Source: Blastocladiella emersonii ATCC 22665 (lineage: Eukaryota > Blastocladiomycota > Blastocladiomycetes > Blastocladiales > Blastocladiaceae). Taken from it: a DNA stretch of 64,000 nt. Location of the stretch: assembly GCA_025594325.1 (NCBI GenBank), contig JANHCV010000013.1:1178001-1242000 (forward strand), given 5' to 3'. Made by a program: the position numbers and the translations under genes. Positions 20,295 to 32,054 of this stretch are shown here, piece by piece (the first letter of the stretch is position 1; the number at the start of each line of letters is the position of its first letter). The notes beneath the pieces were generated by a model that did no database searches, was not told the DNA's origin, and was given only the letters and a program-made list of their open reading frames with translations.

Positions 20295-20760
20295 CCATCG
20301 CGCCGAGGGCCGCGGTCAACGTGGTTCATGCGACCAGCCCGATCCTGTCGCAGGGCAAGAACGCCCTCGGGCTCAAGATGCTGGTCAAGAAGATGTTCGA
20401 TGTTGCGGCCAAGAAGGGCGGCGCGTGCGTCATCAAGGTCGCCGCTAATTTAGCGTCGTCGTCATCAGTTTCGTGCACTGGCTGGTCGTGATCCCGCCAG
20501 GGCAAGGCGCTCGACGCCACGTCCGCGCTCAACGTCGCGCATGTGTGCGTGTCGCCGCTCCCGCTCAAATTAGCGCCGGCCGCGCAGCACGACGCCGTAA
20601 TTAAGCTACGTAACGCGTTCGGGAAGCAGGATAGCTGGTGCGACCGGTACGTCGGGTACAGCTTCTCCATGATGAAGCGGGTCAGCGCACACAGCGGGAC
20701 AATTACCGAGTACCTCGAGTTCTACCACACGGCCACAGCCGACCGAGGCGCGCGACGGCA
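20295..20760 (+). pseudogene. C-terminal fragment of the DUF4470-type gene
   Basis: Two open pieces (about 20295-20450 and 20495-20760) align with the last exon of the intact gene at 35774-39152. KMLVKKMFDVAAKKGGACVIK matches KLLIMKVFDYAAQMDGACAIK in the intact protein. HVCVSPLPLKLAPAAQHDAV, FSMMKRVSAHSGTITEYLEF and HTATAD match YLYVPPLPPKSASAAARANV, FPVIKWMGEHADVTGEYLEF and HAATTD. A stop and a short non-matching stretch lie between the two pieces. The rest of the gene is absent, so this is a remnant. Confidence 0.65.
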
Positions 20761-22699
20761 GTCAGCACCACGCCGTCCGCGGGCGGCTGTCGACGCGACC
20801 CTTCGGCTGCAGCAACGGGAGGTCAAGCGGGGCGTTACTCGACCTGATGCGCGCAAGCAGGTCAACGGATTGTCCCGCCGTGGAGTTGGGCGAGCGCGTG
20901 CTGGGCTCCTTCGCCAAATGGGTCGCGACATGGTCCATAAATGGCATGAGCGCTCTTGCCCAGTGCGGAGCTCAGGAACGCGGGTACGTCCGAGTGCGAG
21001 CCGGAAGGCGAGACCACCAGGTTCGGCGCGCTGCCCGCGTCGCCCACGTCGCCGTGGGAACCGTTCCCGTCGGCGGCGGCGGTAAAGGTTCGCGCACCCG
21101 TGCTCCCGCTGCACGACCCGCTGCACGACCCGCCGTCGCTCGTGAGCGAGCCCGCGGACTCACCGACGAGCTCGACGAAGGCGGCGAGGCGCAAGGAGTC
21201 GCGCGGGCCCGGCGGTCGAGTCGGCCCTCGACGTCAACGACCCGTTCCCGCTGCCAACACAGCTACCGGTTCCCGTACACCTCCACAGGTACCAGCGTGA
21301 GTGGGCGGGAGTACCTGTGAAGCGCGCACGATGCGACACTCGGCTTCAGAACCAATCTGTTGAACAGGTCAGGCAGAGGCGGCGGCCGATTGATCTCGGC
21401 GGCCCGCTCCAACACAGCCAGCCGCCGCCGATGCCACCCGTGCCGTTGATCGACTCAGCCTGGCTCAAGTCATCGTCCAATGCGTTCGGTCCATCTCGCG
21501 GCGGATCAGCCTGTGAGCACTCCGCGGGGGCACGAGAGCACCGGTCGATGACCGTCGACCACGCGTCGCTCGCCGAGGTGCGGACGCCACACCGGACCTG
21601 GCTGTCCGCAGCGACCGGTGCGAGAGGAACAATCGAGGAGCGAGTTGCAGCAAGTCGCAATCGAGCTTCATTCGTTTCGTTGGCGGCGAAGCGGCCGGAC
21701 GGGAGCGACCGTCGACCGAGGGCTCGACGTGGCGTTCATGAGCAACCCTGAACTCAACGGCGCTCAAGACCGCGAGCGCTGTCCGTGGTGCTTCGGCCGC
21801 AAGCGAAGCGGCTTCGAAGCCGGTCAGGAAGGCGACATGAGAGCGACTCGCCCGGTGCCCGCGAGCGGGGCCCCGGGTTCCCACGCGACGCGACGCGCCA
21901 CGCACAAGGGAGAGGAACAACGTGCGCGTTGCGTCCTCGGGCATCGAGCAGCAGTTGCGGAGCTCGTCGGTCCAAGGTCTCTAGCTTGAACTCATGCAGC
22001 AAAATGAATCGCGACCCACTGATGACGCGGTGGAGTGCGGGGGCAAGTGGCCCGCGGGAGGCCGAGGGCGACGGATCTCAGCGAGGATCCGGTCGTCAGG
22101 CTCGGTCGGCCGTGAGCGCCACGACGATGCAGGGTTGTGGATGCGAGTGGATCTGCGATGCGAGCGCGAGAGCAGCGGCGATCGGGCGCGTTGGCGAGGC
22201 GAATGAAGGCCCGCGGCGACCTGTCGGGGCCGGGCTTCCTCGCGTGGCTGCGTCATCGTCTCGGAGACGGCGCCTCTCAGGCTCGCGAGAGCAGATGAAG
22301 TACGCCGTAAGCCGGCGAGGAGCGCCCCGAGCGCCCCGAGGCCGGCAGACCGTCGGTGCGGCCATGGGAGCACCGTTGCGGGAAGTCGCGCATGCGTATG
22401 CGGTCCATGATACCTCAAGGCGCCTGTGAACGCGCCGGCGGGGTGAGAGCTCGAGGAGAGGTGGCCGCCGTCCGAAGGAGGCGCGGGAGTTCGCTCCTCC
22501 GCGACGAGCGTGGTGATGCAATCTGGCGCAACACGTCAACCGCGCGCTCTTCCGGTCCGTGGCGGCGCAGTGTGCGCAACCAGCTGAAGTGTCGACGTAT
22601 GCGAGTTGGTGAAAGCTCTTGCACTACTTCTTCGGCCAACGCGAGGCGAAAGTCGTCACGTCGGCGCGTCACATGAAAGTCACGCTTGTCTCGCGGCCG
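20761..22699. other. Decayed sequence without an assignable gene
   Basis: Many overlapping frames of 60-215 codons exist on both strands, but composition is shuffled and no domain is recognised. A plus-strand trace near 21215-21320 (LDVNDPFPLPTQLPVPVHLH) and one near 20840-20990 (SKSTDCPAVELGERVLGS-like) look like small exon remnants. I would not annotate a gene here. Confidence 0.3.
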
Positions 22700-24750
22700 C
22701 GGGAGACGCGACGTTTTCACGCGCGCGCTTCCAGAAACGCGTCGCTGCGACGCGTTGAGCAACGCTGTCGTGATACAACTATCGACTCCTTGCGATGCCA
22801 TCGACTTCCTCTTCTACCAAGGACCTCAACGACAGCACCTGCAACTACTCGACGCGCTCGCGGCTCTCATCCACGTACGCGCACGTCGATGGGTGCGGGC
22901 GGACCGCTGGTTCATCGCGCGACTGGGCGCGGCCTCGGGCTCCGTGTAGCGCGACTGCTCGTCGCACGACGAGCTGCGCGGGAAGGCATCATTGCCGTCG
23001 CGACACCGCGCACTTCATGGAATTGTATCTCCGGCGGTCGAGTTCATGCTGGTGCGCGTACCGCCGAACGCGCCGCTCGTCGTCAACGCTAACGTGCGCG
23101 TCCGCTCGTGTATGTCGGCCGTGCGGCAACGCTCGGCCTAACCGTCTCGCACGTCACGTTCTCGGCTATGCTCGGCATATCTGCTCCGGTACGACAAGAA
23201 CACGCCGCGAGACAACTACTGACGCGACGCACGTCTGTCCAGGCAGCGGCGACGACGTCAAGGAGATTCTCGGCCAGGTCGGCCGATCCCGCGACTACAT
23301 GTAACTGAGCCCGCCAGCCTCGTGTCCGGTTCCTCATGAACCACCCAGCTCACGGACGGTACGTGTCTTCGACCGCTTCGCTCACACCCTATACCCGCCG
23401 TATCGGGTCGTGCTCGCCGTCCAGATCGCCTCGCGCGAGCAAGTACTCGAGCGCAGGCTCGCACGAATCGGGCTCGACGCGTCCTTTGACAACCTCATCA
23501 CGCTTTACGGGTACCCTGCGAGAAGAGATGCAGGTCAAGCTCGATGTGGATCGCGCACCAGCGGCTGCTCAACTTCGGTACGCGTGTATTCGAGGCCCGT
23601 CACTTCACTCGCACTGACCTGGCTCGGCTTTAGTGTAGAAGCGACTTCATTCTTGCTTCCTCTTGGCCGCACTGGCGGCGACGTTCTGCGTCCATGAACG
23701 CGCTGCGCCGTCTTGGCGAGTTCCCGCAGCGACCTCGCTTCTTCCCGGTACGTGTCCATGACCCCGTGGCGGTCGGCATGTCTTTCTTGCTTACTCACGA
23801 CCAATCGTGTAGGCGACGCTGTGCAGCTCTGCTCGCGCGTGTGCGAGTCCACGGACCTGGCCCGAGCCGCTCAACTACTGCTACACGCCGCTTTGGCGCG
23901 TCGTGTCGACCACGCTCACAACCACGACCAGCAGACGGCATGGCGAACCGTGCGGGGCGAGACCAAGACAACGGCGTATATCGACTGGCATGGTACGTGT
24001 CGTTTCGTGTCAGTAGCCATGGGAGTGCCGTCAATGCTCACTCACATCCTGCTGCTGCTGCTCTTCACCAGACCCTCTCCATGTCTTTCGGTCAAGCGAA
24101 GCGGTGGTACTCCACGACAACACACGACGACCCAAGAACCAGCACTCGTACATGTTCAAGGGCGGCAGTATCGGGCGTGGACCAGCTCGCACTCATCAAG
24201 AAGCTCAACACGCTCGCTCAACGACTCGTTCGCCGATCGAGATCCAGGGCGCGACCATGACGACGGCCGTCATGACTCGCTCGGGCCGCAGATCGTCTGG
24301 CAAGCAGCAGCAATCCGTCGTCATCCATCCCCGAGCTCACGCACGCCGAGTTCATGGCGAGCGTGTGGTATCTGTCGGTACGCGAAAAGGTTCGCTGCCG
24401 TCCGCAGAGTCATGACGCGTCGCTCAATCGTAGGACAAATTACGACCATCGGCACTACACGCACCGCCCACCTCACGTTCTCGTCACCGTCGAAGCTCAA
24501 CACTCTCTGCTTCGACATCAAGCGGCAGAGTGCCTCGGCGTCCGTCGCTCCAGAACTGCAACGACCGCCGTGACATCTTGACCACCGCGGTCCTCGATGC
24601 GTACCACCAGCTCATATCGGCGGCGAGCGGCGTATGGCGAGGTCGTAGGTCATGGTCAGCCTGGGACGTGTCGCTCTGGATCTCCCACCCGCACGAACAC
24701 GGCCGATCACTCACCACTTGCTCACTCGTCGCGCTGCCCTAGGAACCCAT
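22700..24750 (+). pseudogene. Degenerate intron-containing gene, copy 1 of a diverged duplication
   Basis: Short coding-like stretches alternate with segments starting GTACG and ending TGTAG or CTAG (for example an apparent intron from about 22875 to 22949). Readable pieces include TPCDAIDFLFYQGPQRQHLQ (about 22785), ELRGKASLPSRHRALHGIVS (about 22970), ASFDNLITLYGY (about 23480) and SSIPELTHAEFMASVWYL (about 24330). The order of pieces and introns is repeated, diverged, at 26700-28760; an identical 25-base block lies at 24122-24146 and 28082-28106. No intact frame joins them and the family is not recognised. Confidence 0.4.
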
Positions 24751-26699
24751 CGCGTGCGCCTTGATCGAGTACTATCGACCGTCCAACCACTCACTCGCGA
24801 ACGCTTCCGCTGCGCCACGTCCATGGCTCATCGCGTTTGCGTCCGCGTCGTGATCACGCCTCACGCCAGTGCTCCGACTCGATCCAGCTCAACCTCATCT
24901 CGCCGCCGACAACGTCGTGTTCGCGTCCGCCGCCGCCGCGCCAAAGGGCAGTGGTGCCCGCTACGGAGGTACGCTACAGAACTTTCGCCACTGCGTCGCT
25001 GCAAAAAAACTGCCGCGTCCCTCGATTCTAGAGGGCTGGAATCTCCCGAACGGAGCACGGCCGGGGCTCTGTCAGCGCGCGACGGCAGCAGCAGCTACTA
25101 CTTCGACTACTTCAGCATGCACTCGGCGAGCATCTCGGGTACGAGACCGAGATCCAGAACTCGTCGCCGTCAGCAACCTCGTCTTCGCGCAGAGACGACG
25201 GCCACGAACTACACGATTAACCTGAACGAGGGGCTGCACGGCGAGTTCACGATTCGCAAGACGACGACCTACGGCCTCAACGAGTCAACCGGCAGTCAGC
25301 TCTTGAGCAGCGGACCTGGAACGTGGCGCCATTTTCTTCTGAACACACCCGTCCGCGAATCCGTGATCGCTGACATCTGTTCTTTGCGACCAGTAGGAGA
25401 TGGAAGTCGCACTACTTCTCCTCGCTCGCATCGATCTGACTCGTGTTTGTACGCACTCGCGTGCCACGTAACGACGAGCTACTACATCGTTGCTCGCTCG
25501 TCCTCGGCCAGCTGCTCGCCTCGTGCACGTACACGTACACGGACGGCCTTGGCTGCATCTCCACCACCGCTCCGAGTCATATGTACGCGTCGACCGAGAC
25601 GTGGTCAAGCTCAAGGAGAACCGCGGCCGCGGGCGGATCACACAGCGACTCGATGATATTAGTACGCGTGGCTGAGCCGAGACCATCCGCACGGCGGCTC
25701 ATACTGACCGAGCCGCGCGACTGCATCCGCCGTGTAGCCGACTCGACTGTCTTCAAATTGTTCCTCCGCGCGCCCATACTCGCCTCCATCCTTGACGCCG
25801 CCGCCGCGACCAGCGGTGCTGTACGACGACAACGACTTGTTTCCGTGACGGTACGCTTCATCTCTTCTGCGCGTAGTGGTTGCGAGTACGGCGGGCTGAC
25901 GCGCGCAAACTTGGTTCCTCCGAGTAGGCGCTGTACGCTCAACAAGGGCTGTCTATTGATCGTATCGCCACCGTCGCTCTTCCTCTTCCTCAAGCGTGTC
26001 CGGATCATCCTCCTCGTAGTCGCCCATCTGCTGCTTCGGCAACCTCAACGCCTCGCCACGCTTCGCTTTCGCCGCTGGCCAGCCCAGCAGCACGTGTCCG
26101 TGGCCTCGTGTCGTGGCCGTGGCCATTGCTGCGGAGGGCATCGACCATGGCTTATGACCCTACAACATGATCGAGCTTGGAGCGTGCGACACGAACCAAC
26201 GACTCTCATCCCCGAGCTATTCTCGCGTGCACGCTCGAGTCTGGTCGTTGTCGAGGTCGTGTCAGCGACGGCGGCGCGCAGGTCTTTGACGAGCATGGAA
26301 CGTGTCGTCCTGGTCGGTCGCCGCAACCCCCACTCATGCGCGGACGATCACTCACGCCTCGCTCGCTCGCTGCGCTGCACTAGTAGAGCTGGCGCCCGAT
26401 TCGTTGTGCTTCGAGTCAAAACGGCGGCAATGCGACAATGCCGACCGTTCGTTTCGCGAGCAGCATCAACGACCTCGTGGTCAAAAAGGCTGCGACGCGC
26501 GCGTCAAGCTCTTCTTCCTCCAGATCGGCCTGCTTCCGCTACTTGATAGCAAGCTTGCCGCGCAGCACGGTGACCAAGGCTCGGGTGGTGAGCGATACTT
26601 TGGTGAATGGGTACGCGACAAGCCGCTCTCTCGCTCGATTACTTGCCACGGATACTGACGGTTCGCCCGAGTGTAGTGGAAATCGACGGGCCGCGGTTC
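24751..26699 (+). pseudogene. Continuation of the degenerate gene region
   Basis: Plus-strand pieces with good coding character include NVVFASAAAAPKGSGARYG (about 24900) and TNYTINLNEGLHGEFTIRKT followed by TYGLNESTGSQLLSSGPGTW (about 25205-25330). They are separated by apparent introns and stops. The pieces may be the second half of the gene whose first half lies at 22700-24750. No domain can be named. Confidence 0.3.
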
Positions 26700-28760
26700 G
26701 CGACGACCGGCTAACGCGCTTCGCTCTGCGGCCGCGAGCGACGTCGGCAGCTACGTCTACTTCTTCCGCTCCGAGCTGGGTTCGGTGGCGCGTCGCGATT
26801 CGGCGGGTCAAGATCAAGGGGTCTCTTTCTCCTCCTCGCTGACCTCGACTTTGCCGTGGCCAAGAACTTGATTGTGGCGGTGGTGCGGAACGGGTGCTTC
26901 CACGACGCGCCGCGCGCAACGATCAACCTCCTGCTCACGCTCTTCGAGTTCCACAAGCCCGCAGCATCAGCACCGGTAGCTCGTCACGCGCGTGTCGAGT
27001 ACCCAGTGTGCAGGCGAAGCGACTCTGGGATCCACGCGGTACGCCGATGGCCATCGACCGCCGCCCGCTCGCCTACGAGATGACTGACCTCGAATCTGCA
27101 CCCATACGTAGTCCCGAGTCAGCAACAGCAGCAACTCCGGCGTTGACGGAACGCGACGCGCCCTTCGCATCCCACTCTTCGCCTCCGTGTGTCCTCGGTC
27201 ATGTTCGGCGGCACCTTTGCTACATCTGGTACGAAAAGGGCACGCTTAGCGGCTTCTGCTGACGCGGCGCACGTCGTTCCAGGCAGGCATCCACGCTCCT
27301 CCTCCTCAACGTCCGGCTGGTACGTGCTCCGACTCGTGGCGCTCTCATTGAAACGCGTCGGCCGTCTGCGATCGATGCGTCAAGCTGCAGGTCAAGTTCG
27401 ACGTGGATCGCGTGGATCCCGATGCGGCAGCAACGACTCGGTGACGGTACGCGCGTTTTCACGACACCCGTCGCTTGGCTCAACACTAACCTGGGTCGGC
27501 GGCTTCCGCGTAGCAGCGACAACTTCAAGCTCGCACTCGACCGGCTGTACTGGCCGCGGCGGCGGCGACGGCGGGCTGTTCCGCGACCATTAACTGCTCT
27601 TCGTGTTCCTTGCCCAGTTCTCGCAGCAAGGCCGCGTCCTCTCAACGTTTGCCTCAAGCAGAGCGACGGTACGAGTTTTCATGGTCTCGTAGTGGTCGCC
27701 ATGCCCTCATTGCTCACTCACGTCCGATCTTGTAGTAACCGCTGCGCGGCTGCCTGCGGCGGGGGCCGCGCGCGCAAGTTCGAGGGACCAAGTCGCTCGA
27801 CTACTACTACGGCAGCACGCTACGACAACGCCTCAAGTCGGCCGCGCTCGACGCTCTCGTTCAACATACGGCATGACGCTCGACGCTCTACCGACCGCGC
27901 GGCGGTGCGAGTCCAAGACGGCGGGCGGCGTACACTGCCCTGAATGGATGGTACGTGTCGTCGTTTCGCGTCGACCGGCCCCGAAAAGTATCACCAATGA
28001 CCACTCACATCTTGCTGCTGCTGCAGTTCTTGTCCAGATCCTCTTCGTGTCGCGCGATCGAGGCGCTGGCGCTCCACGGCGACACACGACGACCCAAGAA
28101 CCAGCACGCGCGCGTTCAAGGGCAGCGGCAGCATTGGGCGTGGGCCAGCTCTCGCTCATCTTCAAGAAGCTCGCGCTCACCGAGAAGCTCGACGCAAACC
28201 CGCTCGAGAGCTCGCTCGCTGGTCGAGATCGAGCGCGCATCCATGGCCATGTTCGTGGTTATGAAGACTCGCTTGGGCCGCGGGTCGTCCAGCAAGGAGC
28301 AGCAGTCCAAGATGGCCATCGTCGTCGTCCATCCCCGAGACCACGCGCACCGAGTTCAAGCTGAGCCGCGCGGTAGCGTATGGTACGCGCAAAGTGCTCG
28401 CTGCCACCCACAGAAACGTGACTGACGCGTCCCTCGGAGCTAGGGCGAGCACGACACCACGCGCGACTTCTTGACCAACCGATACTACGCGCGGCGCCGG
28501 ATCGAGCTGAGCTGAGCCTCACGTGCTCATCGCCTTTGTCAAAGCTCAACTTACCCTTCTTCGACGGCTTCAAGCGGCAGGGCGCCTCGACGTCGGTCAT
28601 CCCAGAACTACAACGGCCGCCTCCATCTTGATCATCGACCGTCAGCAATTGCGACTCGGCTTCTGCAACTCGACTTCAACGACAACACCACGCGCGCGTG
28701 ATGGTCTTCTCCGTCAGTCGGCCACGACCACCAAGCTCCAGCCAGCCACGACACGACACG
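26700..28760 (+). pseudogene. Degenerate intron-containing gene, copy 2
   Basis: Diverged repeat of 22700-24750, displaced by about 3.86-3.96 kb. Paired landmarks are CAGGTCAAG..CGA.GTGGATCGCG at 23531 and 27388, the intron start GTACGTGTCGT at about 23993 and 27952, the shared block at 24122/28082, and SSIPETTRTEFKLSRAV (about 28325) against SSIPELTHAEFMASVWY. Stops and frame changes break the reading. A well-formed piece is NLIVAVVRNGCFHDAPRATI followed by NLLLTLFEFHKP (about 26865-26960). Confidence 0.4.
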
Positions 28761-29101
28761 ACGCGACGCGAACGACCAGCTCAAGTCGGCGGCGAGTGTC
28801 ACGCGGCGGGGTCGCAGGCCATCCTCGGCAGTCCTGAGCCTGCGTTGCAGGCGCCTGAGTCGCGTCGATTCGAGGCAAAGATGCATGTTGCAGCGAGTCA
28901 CATATTTCATGAGGTGTCATTGGGATTGGTGAGCTCTCGACTTGGGGTGAGAGGGCGATCGCGGTCGCCACGCCGAGCGAAAGGACGAGTGGCGAGGTAC
29001 GATTCCGTGGCATCACGTGGCGCAAATTGGTGGCTTTGTGCGAGTAAGCTCTGGACGCCGCTTCTCTCTCTATACCTCCGATACCTTTCGAATGTAAACC
29101 G

Positions 29102-30587
29102 ATGAATCCACTTCATGCAACTGCTCCGGCATTCATGCACGCTGACGAGTCTGCCAGCCCGGGACCTTCAACAATACCTTTGTGCCAGCCCTCCTCCGTT
29201 GTCCGGCCGTCGACGCCAACGCCGACGCCTTCCGACCTATCGCTTCCCGACTGCTACTCGCCGCCCGCCGGGATTTCGGAGTACACCGTGTCGCTTGACG
29301 CAATCAACGCTGCTGTAAAACGGCCAGACTTGGAAACAGATGCTTGCCCACTGGCCCCGCCGTATCGTCAACTTTCAAGCTCGCTTGTGTCGCTCTCTCA
29401 TCCGGCTTCAGAGGACCACATCGCCAGCTTATCTCCTCTGGCACGTTCTGAAGCATCGGCTCCTCCAGGCGCACCCTTGTTCAACGTTGTGCTTGAGGAA
29501 CCGGCGAATGAATGGCTCACCTCAGCTGCAGGTTCCCGCGTCGCGCCACTCCCCACCCGCGAGCTCACTGTTGACTCGGCAGCGGAAACACTGGCCCCGA
29601 CGCTCGCAGCATCTGGATTGCCAGAACTTTCGCTTTCACCTGCGGTGGCCGCCGCTGTATCGCCAACTAGCTATGTGCCAGCTGCAACTACTTCAGTGGA
29701 TGTAGACTCCGCCGACGGAATCAGTTCTGCGCTTCACGCGCGACCAAACTTGACTTATCCGCAGCTCATTTGCCAGGCGCTATCCTTGGTCCCTGATCGG
29801 AGCATGTCAGTGGCGGATATTTGGCTCAACGTCATTGCCCATCACCCGTACTTTGGTGCTCTGACGACATTGCAGATCAAGTCAGAAAAGGTTCTTCCAT
29901 TCTTTTCGACGCCGCCGCGTGGCTTAATTCTTACACTCGTCCCCGGCTGTCACCTTTTTGGTGGTGTAGGCTAAGTTTAGCGCTTCCTTGTCGCAAGCGG
30001 CGGGGTTTTTGCGCACCAAGTCCACGACTGGCGCGAAACAAGGCCGGTGGACTGCGTCCGTGGACTTCATTACGTCCGTGCTCAGTCAGATCCCCACCGA
30101 CGGCGATGCCCAACGGCCTACGAATTCGCGTACTTCCACTCGCAGTCGAGCGACTCATTCAGCCACAAACCCGATCACCGTGACGGATCCCGCCACTGGC
30201 ACGATCCACGTTCGGCCAGCCCTACGGTGCTGCGATCTGGCGGAGGACGCGCTTGCGTCTGTGCCAGGTCGCGCCATGACGGTCCAGCAAGTCATGGATT
30301 GGGTTGCCCGCGAACATCCGTACTTTTCGTTTGCTGAGCGCTCTGGTCTTCGGGTACGTCTTTTTGACACCTGGACAAGCGCGATCCCGCTTGCTTTCCA
30401 GCTCACCCATCGCCCACCATTGTTTGTATGATAGCGAGCGATCAGGAACAAATTATCCCGCGAGCAACAGCACTTTGCCGGCACCGCCGCCACACATGTA
30501 CAGGTCCTGCCTTCATCCAGTGGTGAGAGCAGCTCGAGTGCTTTTCTTGGAAGCGAACGGCCCGCAAAGCGGCGCCGCAGTAAGTAA
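29102..30587 (+). CDS. Protein with two divergent forkhead domains, 441 aa
   Basis: Exons 29102-29890, 29970-30353 and 30435-30587; introns of 79 and 81 bp, both phase 0, restore one frame of 442 codons. Residues 1-210 are Ser/Pro/Ala-rich. Forkhead 1 (about 214-296) starts RPNLTYPQLICQAL, continues SMSVADIWLNVIAHHPYF, then across intron 1 SLSQAAGFLR and KQGRW, matching helix 1, helix 2, helix 3/wing and the GKGxW turn of the fold. Forkhead 2 (about 345-410) has RPALRCCDLAEDAL, MTVQQVMDWVAREHPYF and, across intron 2, AIRNKLSREQQHF. Each domain is split by an intron just before helix 3. The helix-3 NSIRHNLS motif is altered in both (SASLS; IRNKLS). The C-terminus PAKRRRSK could be a nuclear localisation signal. 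Likely a nuclear transcription regulator; DNA binding is uncertain. Confidence 0.75.
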
Positions 30588-31114
30588 GCAGCCTTGATGC
30601 GCAAAGTACAATACATTTCTTCCTTGAACAACCGATCCTGGTAAGTGAATTTTCGAGTGTGAAACGAAACACTTTCTTCCGCGAGTAGCGACATGGGCTC
30701 TTGCGATACGCGTCGCGATATCACGCGGTTCACCCAGGACACGTTTGATCGCGCCCTGCGCGATGCTGCGAAACTTAGAGCGACCTCGCAGGAATGGAAC
30801 GATGTTTGCATCACACAGCGAACGGAGCGACGGGAGTGCGTGATCGCTGTGTGCACAATTCGCCGCTCTGGTCGCCGCTCGCGTCAAGGGCGAGCGAACG
30901 CCGCGCGAGACGCGTCGCGATATCACGTGGTCAGTGCGAGACACTTTTCAGATCAAGCTCGTCTCCTTCACTAGGGGTGTGTGCTTTGCACACTCTGTCT
31001 CAGCAGTAGGCGACTAGGCTAGCTTGAAAATATGCTGGACGTCAAGTTCCGTCCGCGTTGAAAGGCGAGTAGTGAATGACGTGTCAAAATCGCTATGTAT
31101 TAATGAGCTAAGGA
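30588..31114. other. Intergenic stretch with two copies of a dispersed motif
   Basis: No gene is supported. Two copies of the motif ACGCGTCGCGATATCACG lie at about 30707 and 30910, about 200 bp apart and in the same orientation. Frames crossing them are short and Arg-rich. Confidence 0.4.
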
Positions 31115-32040
31115 CTAGGTAGTGGTTGCCTCCGCCAGACTTAGCAGTCGAGCGTACTCGGCAAGTAAATGTTGATCCTGTGTTTGATTCAGGCCTTGGA
31201 TACCTGGATCACGCAGGATCAGGATGTCGTCACCGCGCCGTACACGCGATAGGATCATGTACAGGAAGCGCGACGGTAACGATCCACGCGTCATGTCGGC
31301 GAGATCAACGATGACCTTTTCGAGGGTCATCCCTTGGGCCTTGTGCGCCGTCAGCGCGTACGCGAGCTCGAGCGGGAACTGAGCTCGATGGATGGATCGT
31401 CTTGGATGTGCCGGCCACCTTGTTCTTGAGGCGGAACGAGGCGATCTCGCGGCGCAGCGGGAAGCAGCCGTCGGGGATCCCGGGTAGCTTGGGCATGCGA
31501 CCCAGATCCCTGTTGGGCCGGATGATGACTGCATCAATGTCGTTGTTCGCGTCGATGGCAAAGCCTTCAACACGGCCAATGAAGCCGTTTGACGATGCCG
31601 CGACTACACGATGCGAAGCGAGGAAGCGCTGGTGAGTCCACGCGCCTAATGGCCGGCGAATATGACGCGGAGACGTACGGCGTGTTGATGTTCCGCGTCA
31701 CGATGACACACGCGCCAGCCAAAAGCTTGAGGGTAGACGGGATGTGGTCCGTCTTACTCGAGGGAAGCAGTTTTGCGAAGTTGAGCATGCGCTGGTCGCT
31801 CTCGCTCTGACCGCTGCTCTCAATGACGAGCTGTCGCCAAAGGAGTGGTCCGGTTGTGGAGGGCTTGCGGACGAGATCGACGCACTCGAGGTCAAAGATT
31901 TCGTCGGGTTGGAGACCGAGGCGACGCGCGTGTTTCGCGGCGGCCATCGAGTTCCACGCGTCGCGCACCGAGTTCTGCGCCGTGATGAGGACCTGGTCGC
32001 TCCCGTCGTCGAGCTGGCCTGGGTGCTGGCCCAGTACGAC
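31115..32040 (-). pseudogene. Pif1-like helicase, C-terminal fragment
   Basis: On the minus strand, pieces in more than one frame match the C-terminal half of Pif1-family DNA helicases (also carried by Helitrons). They are VLITAQNSVRDAWNSMAAAK (about 31985), LKLLAGACVIVTRNINTPYV (about 31710), DAVIIRPNRDLGRMPKLPGI, and PLELAYALTAHKAQGMTLEK followed by VIVDLADM (about 31310), ending SRFLYMILSRVRRGDDILIL. At least one frame change lies near 31400-31570. Walker A and B are not present, so it is a decayed 3' fragment. No Helitron ends or Rep domain were seen. Confidence 0.65.
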
Positions 32041-32054
32041 GTCTGCTCGCCGTC

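Noticed and set aside
30693-30974. 93-codon plus-strand ORF with repeated RRD.TR/ARDASR pieces
   Set aside because: It is created by two copies of the dispersed ACGCGTCGCGATATCACG motif and has no coding character.
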